Source: Pseudomonadota bacterium (GTDB lineage: Bacteria > Pseudomonadota > Gammaproteobacteria > Burkholderiales > Methylophilaceae). From it: a stretch of 10,019 bases of DNA. The notes beneath the pieces are model-generated. The model did not search any database. It was given only the letters and a program-made list of their open reading frames with translations, and had not been told where the DNA came from. Each line of letters starts with the position of its first letter. The stretch's first letter is position 1. Both the position numbers and the translations under genes were made by a program. Below are positions 7,485-10,019 of this stretch, piece after piece. The stretch covers positions 1-10,019 of the forward strand of contig JAKPIR010000412.1 in NCBI GenBank assembly GCA_029549705.1. Direction: 5' to 3'.

Positions 7485-7871
7485 TCACCACATACTCACA
7501 CTGAAAATCAACACAGATGCGCCCACCAGCCATAGCACCACTCGGCTGGAAAAACGCGCTTTTTGGAGCGAGGTCATCCAATGCACGTCTTGTAATAAAT
7601 GGCGGATACCCGCAAAAAAGTGATGAAAAAATGCCCAAGACAAGCCTATGAGCATTAATTTAAGCCACCAGGCATTGCATAAATTTGCCAAGGTGGCAAA
7701 ACTTTCTGGCGATTTTACTGAAGCCTGAAAGGCCAACAGCAATAGCGGCAAGACCAAAAACAAGGCCACACCAGAAACCCGGTGCAATATCGACACCACT
7801 GCATTAATAGGTAGACGAATCGTAAACAGATTCAGGTTTTTTGGCCTATTTTTTGGTTGGTTTTTTTTCAT
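7485..7871 (-). CDS. sdhC: Succinate dehydrogenase cytochrome b556 subunit SdhC
   Basis: SdhC is a membrane anchor of complex II that binds heme b and shapes the ubiquinone site. The 128 residues contain RPKNLNLFTIRLPINAVVSI and three hydrophobic helices (about 24-48, 68-93 and 107-127). Ser27 and Arg31 in SILHRVSG are the expected quinone-site residues, and His84 in HHFFAGIRH is the expected heme ligand; all three numbers match E. coli SdhC. The ATG at 7871 is the only reasonable start, since the next Met is residue 73. It begins 16 bases after the malic enzyme stop with a weak ribosome-binding site. Codons 2-4 contain a run of eight A, and the first 14 residues are rich in Lys, Asn and Pro. 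Confidence 0.95.
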   Translation of the reverse strand: MKKNQPKNRPKNLNLFTIRLPINAVVSILHRVSGVALFLVLPLLLLAFQASVKSPESFATLANLCNAWWLKLMLIGLSWAFFHHFFAGIRHLLQDVHWMTSLQKARFSSRVVLWLVGASVLIFSVSMW

Positions 7872-7887
7872 CGCTTACCCAATCTTG

Positions 7888-9081
7888 TTATTGCGCAGCC
7901 TTGGCCACCGCTCCCGCTACCCGCGCTAGCAAACGCGGGTCAAACGGTTTGGGGATAATGTAATCTTTACCAAATTTCAGCTCTTTCAAGTTGTACGCTG
8001 TTAGCACTTCAGCCGGCACCGGTTCGCGCGCTAATTCACTTAAGGCGTGGGCAGCGGCAATTTTCATTTCTTCGGTAATTTGTTTTGCTTTGGCATCAAG
8101 CGCACCGCGAAACAAATACGGAAAACACAAGGCATTATTCACTTGATTCGGAAAATCACTGCGGCCTGTTGCCATTAAAATATCATCCCGAATCGCGTGT
8201 GCAACACTGGGCAGCACTTCAGGGTCTGGGTTCGCGAGTGCAAAAATAATTGGATTTTTCGCCATGTTTTTTATAAGACTTGCATCCAGCGCATTTTTGG
8301 CCGAAACGCCAATAAACACATCTGCATCTGGCATCACATCTGCCAACGTTTTAGCCTTGCTGGGCGCCACTGCCAGCGCACGATTGTTGTCATGTAAATC
8401 CGCTCTGTCGGTGTCTAACACACCGGTTCTATCTGTCATGATGATGTTGGTAGCACCCATCAATTTCAATAATTTAGCGCACGAACAACCCGCCGCACCC
8501 GCGCCTAAAAACACAATCTTGGCGCGGGCCAGCGTTTTGCTTTGGAGTTCCAATGCATTTAACAAAGCTGCTGCCACAATCACGGCTGTACCATGCTGGT
8601 CGTCATGGAACACGGGGATATCCAGACGCCGTTTCAATTCGTTTTCAATGTAAAAACAATGCGGTGCCGCAATATCTTCTAAATTGATACCGCCGAAGGT
8701 TGGTGAGATATTGACCACGGTTTCAATAAATTCATCTAGCGTTTTTGCATTCACTTCAATATCAAACACATCAATGCCGGCAAAACGTTTAAATAATACT
8801 GCCTTGCCTTCCATCACGGGTTTGCTGGCCAGCGCCCCCATATTGCCCAAGCCCAGCACCGCAGTGCCATCTGTAATGACGGCCACCAAGTTGCCTTTAT
8901 TGGTATATTGATAAGCGTTAGCCGGGTCTTCATGAATCTCTAGCACTGGCGCCGCCACCCCCGGCGTGTAAGCCAAAGATAAATCATCTTGCGTGGCACA
9001 AGGCTTCGAGGACTCCACACTGAGTTTTCCAGGAATTGGAAACTGATGATAATCCAGCGCGCGTTTTTTTAAGTCGTCCAT
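7888..9081 (-). CDS. Malic enzyme (oxaloacetate-decarboxylating), short single-domain form
   Basis: Malic enzyme oxidatively decarboxylates (S)-malate to pyruvate and CO2 with NAD+ or NADP+ in the cytoplasm. The 397 residues contain AYTPGVAAP with the expected catalytic Tyr38, SKPVMEGKAVLFK with a likely catalytic Lys93, GGINLEDIAAP and HDDQHGTAV supplying metal-binding acids, and a Rossmann GAGAAG (in IVFLGAGAAGCSC) for the cofactor. The C-terminal phosphotransacetylase-like domain of the long MaeB type (about 760 residues) is absent. The ATG at 9081 is chosen because GAAAGG (9088-9093) lies 6 bases upstream and the protein then begins MDDLKKRALDYHQFP as in homologues; the frame stays open to 9159 but the extra residues look non-native. 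The sdhC gene follows by 16 bases, so the two are probably co-transcribed. Whether it uses NAD+ or NADP+ cannot be told. Confidence 0.93.
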   Translation of the reverse strand: MDDLKKRALDYHQFPIPGKLSVESSKPCATQDDLSLAYTPGVAAPVLEIHEDPANAYQYTNKGNLVAVITDGTAVLGLGNMGALASKPVMEGKAVLFKRFAGIDVFDIEVNAKTLDEFIETVVNISPTFGGINLEDIAAPHCFYIENELKRRLDIPVFHDDQHGTAVIVAAALLNALELQSKTLARAKIVFLGAGAAGCSCAKLLKLMGATNIIMTDRTGVLDTDRADLHDNNRALAVAPSKAKTLADVMPDADVFIGVSAKNALDASLIKNMAKNPIIFALANPDPEVLPSVAHAIRDDILMATGRSDFPNQVNNALCFPYLFRGALDAKAKQITEEMKIAAAHALSELAREPVPAEVLTAYNLKELKFGKDYIIPKPFDPRLLARVAGAVAKAAQ

Positions 9082-9087
9082 TTGCTG

Positions 9088-9093
9088 CCTTTC
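9088..9093 (-). promoter_or_regulatory. Ribosome-binding site deciding the malic enzyme start
   Basis: GAAAGG on the minus strand lies 6 bases before the ATG at 9081. The upstream in-frame start at 9159 has no comparable site, which supports the shorter 397-residue protein. Confidence 0.65.
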
Positions 9094-9119
9094 AGTGCAG
9101 ATATTTTTCTTTAATTGAA

Positions 9120-9189
9120 TGCTTTTTTGCCTAGCAAACCAGATTAAGCTAAAGCGCAAAATTCAATACAAAGAACCTTGCTTTTTTGC
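9120..9189. repeat. Pair of 11-base direct repeats in the leader of the malic enzyme-sdh operon
   Basis: TGCTTTTTTGC occurs at 9120-9130 and again at 9179-9189, 59 bases apart start to start. Each unit is framed by GC on both sides of an A/T run. They sit between the regulator and the operon, so they might be regulator-binding half-sites, but A/T runs recur by chance in such AT-rich DNA. Confidence 0.35.
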
Positions 9190-9266
9190 TTAATTCTATT
9201 CACAACCTTTTTCGATGCTCTGGAAGCCTTGTAAATAAAGGCTCTCAGGGCATTATTTTTTTCTCG
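9182..9266 (-). repeat. Dispersed hairpin-forming intergenic repeat, copy B
   Basis: This is the inverted partner of 1444-1527. Its hairpin (9215-9253) is better formed than copy A: two 16-base arms around a 7-base loop, with 13 Watson-Crick pairs, one G-T pair and two mismatches by hand count. On the plus strand the hairpin is followed by TATTTTTTT, which looks like a terminator tail, but it faces against the GntR and malic enzyme genes. Inside the minus-strand transcript it could fold as an RNA structure between the two genes. Confidence 0.8.
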
Positions 9267-9321
9267 TAGGTTTTTACTATCATTAAACGTATTTAAATGA
9301 GGGTTAAGATATATGTAAAAC

Positions 9322-10019
9322 TTACTCCAATTCACTCATGTAATGATGGTCGTCCGTTAGGCATAAGCCAAGCCGCCATTCCATGGGTTTATCGCCATAG
9401 GTAAATGAAACACGTTCAATACTCAATAGAGGATAACCTTCTTTCAGCCCCAGTGCATTGGCCACTTCTTTGCTGGCAGCCACGGCTTTCAGGCGTTCTT
9501 CAGCGCGAATCATGCGCACACCAAATTGCGACTCATACATGCTGTACATTGAGCCATTACTCTCTTCAACTTTGGCACTGTTCAAGCCTTTAAACGGCGC
9601 TGCCGGCACAATAATATGGTCATAAATCAATGGTCTGCCTGAAAAAGTCAGCAGGCGCTTGACTTCTATGGTGGCAGCACCGGCTTTAATATCAAGCACT
9701 TGCGCAATATGCGCGTCAGCTTTTGCTTTTTCACAAGAGATAAACTCATTATTGAGGAGCTCTTTTTGGCCGTTAACTGCCGTCAGTCTTAAAAAGCGCA
9801 ATTTCATGCCTTCAGCTTCATGCGTGGCAACAAACGTACCTTTACCTTGGCGGCGAATTAAAATATTTTCTGTTGCCAAGCTATCAATGGCTTTTCTGAC
9901 TGTTCCTTGGCTCACCTTATAGCGCGCCGCCAGTTCAACCTCGCTCGGAATGATTTCACCCGGGCGCCACTCACCTGCAATCAGGCTTTGTGTAATCAGC
10001 ACCTTGATTTGATCATACA
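9322..10019 (-). CDS. GntR-family transcriptional regulator (HutC/UTRA type), N-terminus cut by window edge
   Basis: GntR/HutC regulators bind DNA through an N-terminal winged helix and sense a small molecule through a C-terminal UTRA domain. The reading frame stays open to the window edge as YDQIKVLITQSLIAGEWRPG, which matches the family's first helix, so the in-frame GTG at 10002 is not the true start and probably only about 10-15 residues are missing. The winged helix includes PGEIIPSEVELAARYKVSQG followed by TVRKAIDSL and RQGKGTFV. The remaining 150 or so residues fit a UTRA domain (for example the ERVSFTYGDKPMEWR strand pair). It is transcribed towards the malic enzyme-sdh operon with 240 bases between. 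GntR regulators next to malate dehydrogenase/sdh loci are common in betaproteobacteria, so control of this operon is likely by context; the effector is unknown. Confidence 0.93.
   Translation of the reverse strand, partial: YDQIKVLITQSLIAGEWRPGEIIPSEVELAARYKVSQGTVRKAIDSLATENILIRRQGKGTFVATHEAEGMKLRFLRLTAVNGQKELLNNEFISCEKAKADAHIAQVLDIKAGAATIEVKRLLTFSGRPLIYDHIIVPAAPFKGLNSAKVEESNGSMYSMYESQFGVRMIRAEERLKAVAASKEVANALGLKEGYPLLSIERVSFTYGDKPMEWRLGLCLTDDHHYMSELE

Larger units (their letters stand above)
9082..9321. other. Intergenic stretch between the GntR regulator and malic enzyme
   Basis: This 240-base AT-rich gap probably carries the promoter of the malic enzyme-sdh operon, though no convincing -35/-10 pair is visible; the best guess on the minus strand, TTGCTA with TTAAAG 17 bases on, is weak. 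It contains hairpin repeat copy B (9182-9266), two identical 11-base direct repeats (9120-9130 and 9179-9189), and an imperfect A-T-rich palindrome at 9281-9299. No gene is supported. Confidence 0.55.

Noticed and set aside
7861..7868. Run of eight A in codons 2-4 of sdhC as a possible phase-variation or slippage site
   Set aside because: Lysine codons near the start in an AT-rich leader explain it, and switching off SDH by slippage has no support in the sequence.
9281..9299. Imperfect palindrome CATTAAA/TTTAAATG shortly after the GntR stop
   Set aside because: One arm has an extra base, the composition is nearly all A-T, and there is no T-tail; not convincing as operator or terminator.

Overview
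The window is a block of central carbon metabolism. Every protein gene reads on the minus strand, so transcription runs from position 10019 towards 1. The layout sdhC-sdhD-sdhA-sdhB-sdhE behind a GntR-type regulator, the betaproteobacterial style of SdhC and SdhD, and the moderate base composition (roughly mid-40s % GC by eye) suggest a betaproteobacterium with a fairly low GC genome. The genus cannot be read from this sequence.

In order of transcription: a GntR/UTRA regulator cut by the window edge (10019-9322); a 240-base intergenic stretch with a hairpin-forming repeat; a short single-domain malic enzyme (9081-7888); succinate dehydrogenase sdhC, sdhD, sdhA and sdhB plus the flavinylation factor sdhE (7871-4324); an HpcH/HpaI-family CoA-ester lyase (4322-3192); an AMP-forming acyl-CoA ligase (3192-1555); a 208-base intergenic stretch with a second, inverted copy of the same repeat; and a class I iron-sulfur fumarase cut by the other edge (1346-1). 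No RNA gene, insertion sequence, CRISPR array or prophage remnant was seen.

The known chemistry fits together. SDH oxidises succinate to fumarate and passes electrons to quinone, fumarase makes malate, and malic enzyme takes malate to pyruvate. From the malic enzyme to the ligase the genes are tightly packed (16 bases or fewer between them, several stop/start contacts), which suggests one operon. The lyase ribosome-binding site lies inside the end of sdhE, and the lyase stop overlaps the ligase start, so these genes look translationally coupled.

The most unusual points are the lyase-ligase pair in the place where many betaproteobacteria carry gltA after sdhE, malic enzyme where related loci often carry malate dehydrogenase, and a roughly 85-base dispersed repeat at both ends of the operon in opposite orientations. 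A route in which the ligase activates a C4 or C5 hydroxy-dicarboxylate and the lyase cleaves it to acetyl-CoA plus a 2-oxoacid is a reasonable hypothesis, but no substrate can be read from the sequence. Most of the window is ordinary housekeeping metabolism, and I do not see a clearly new defence or mobile system.
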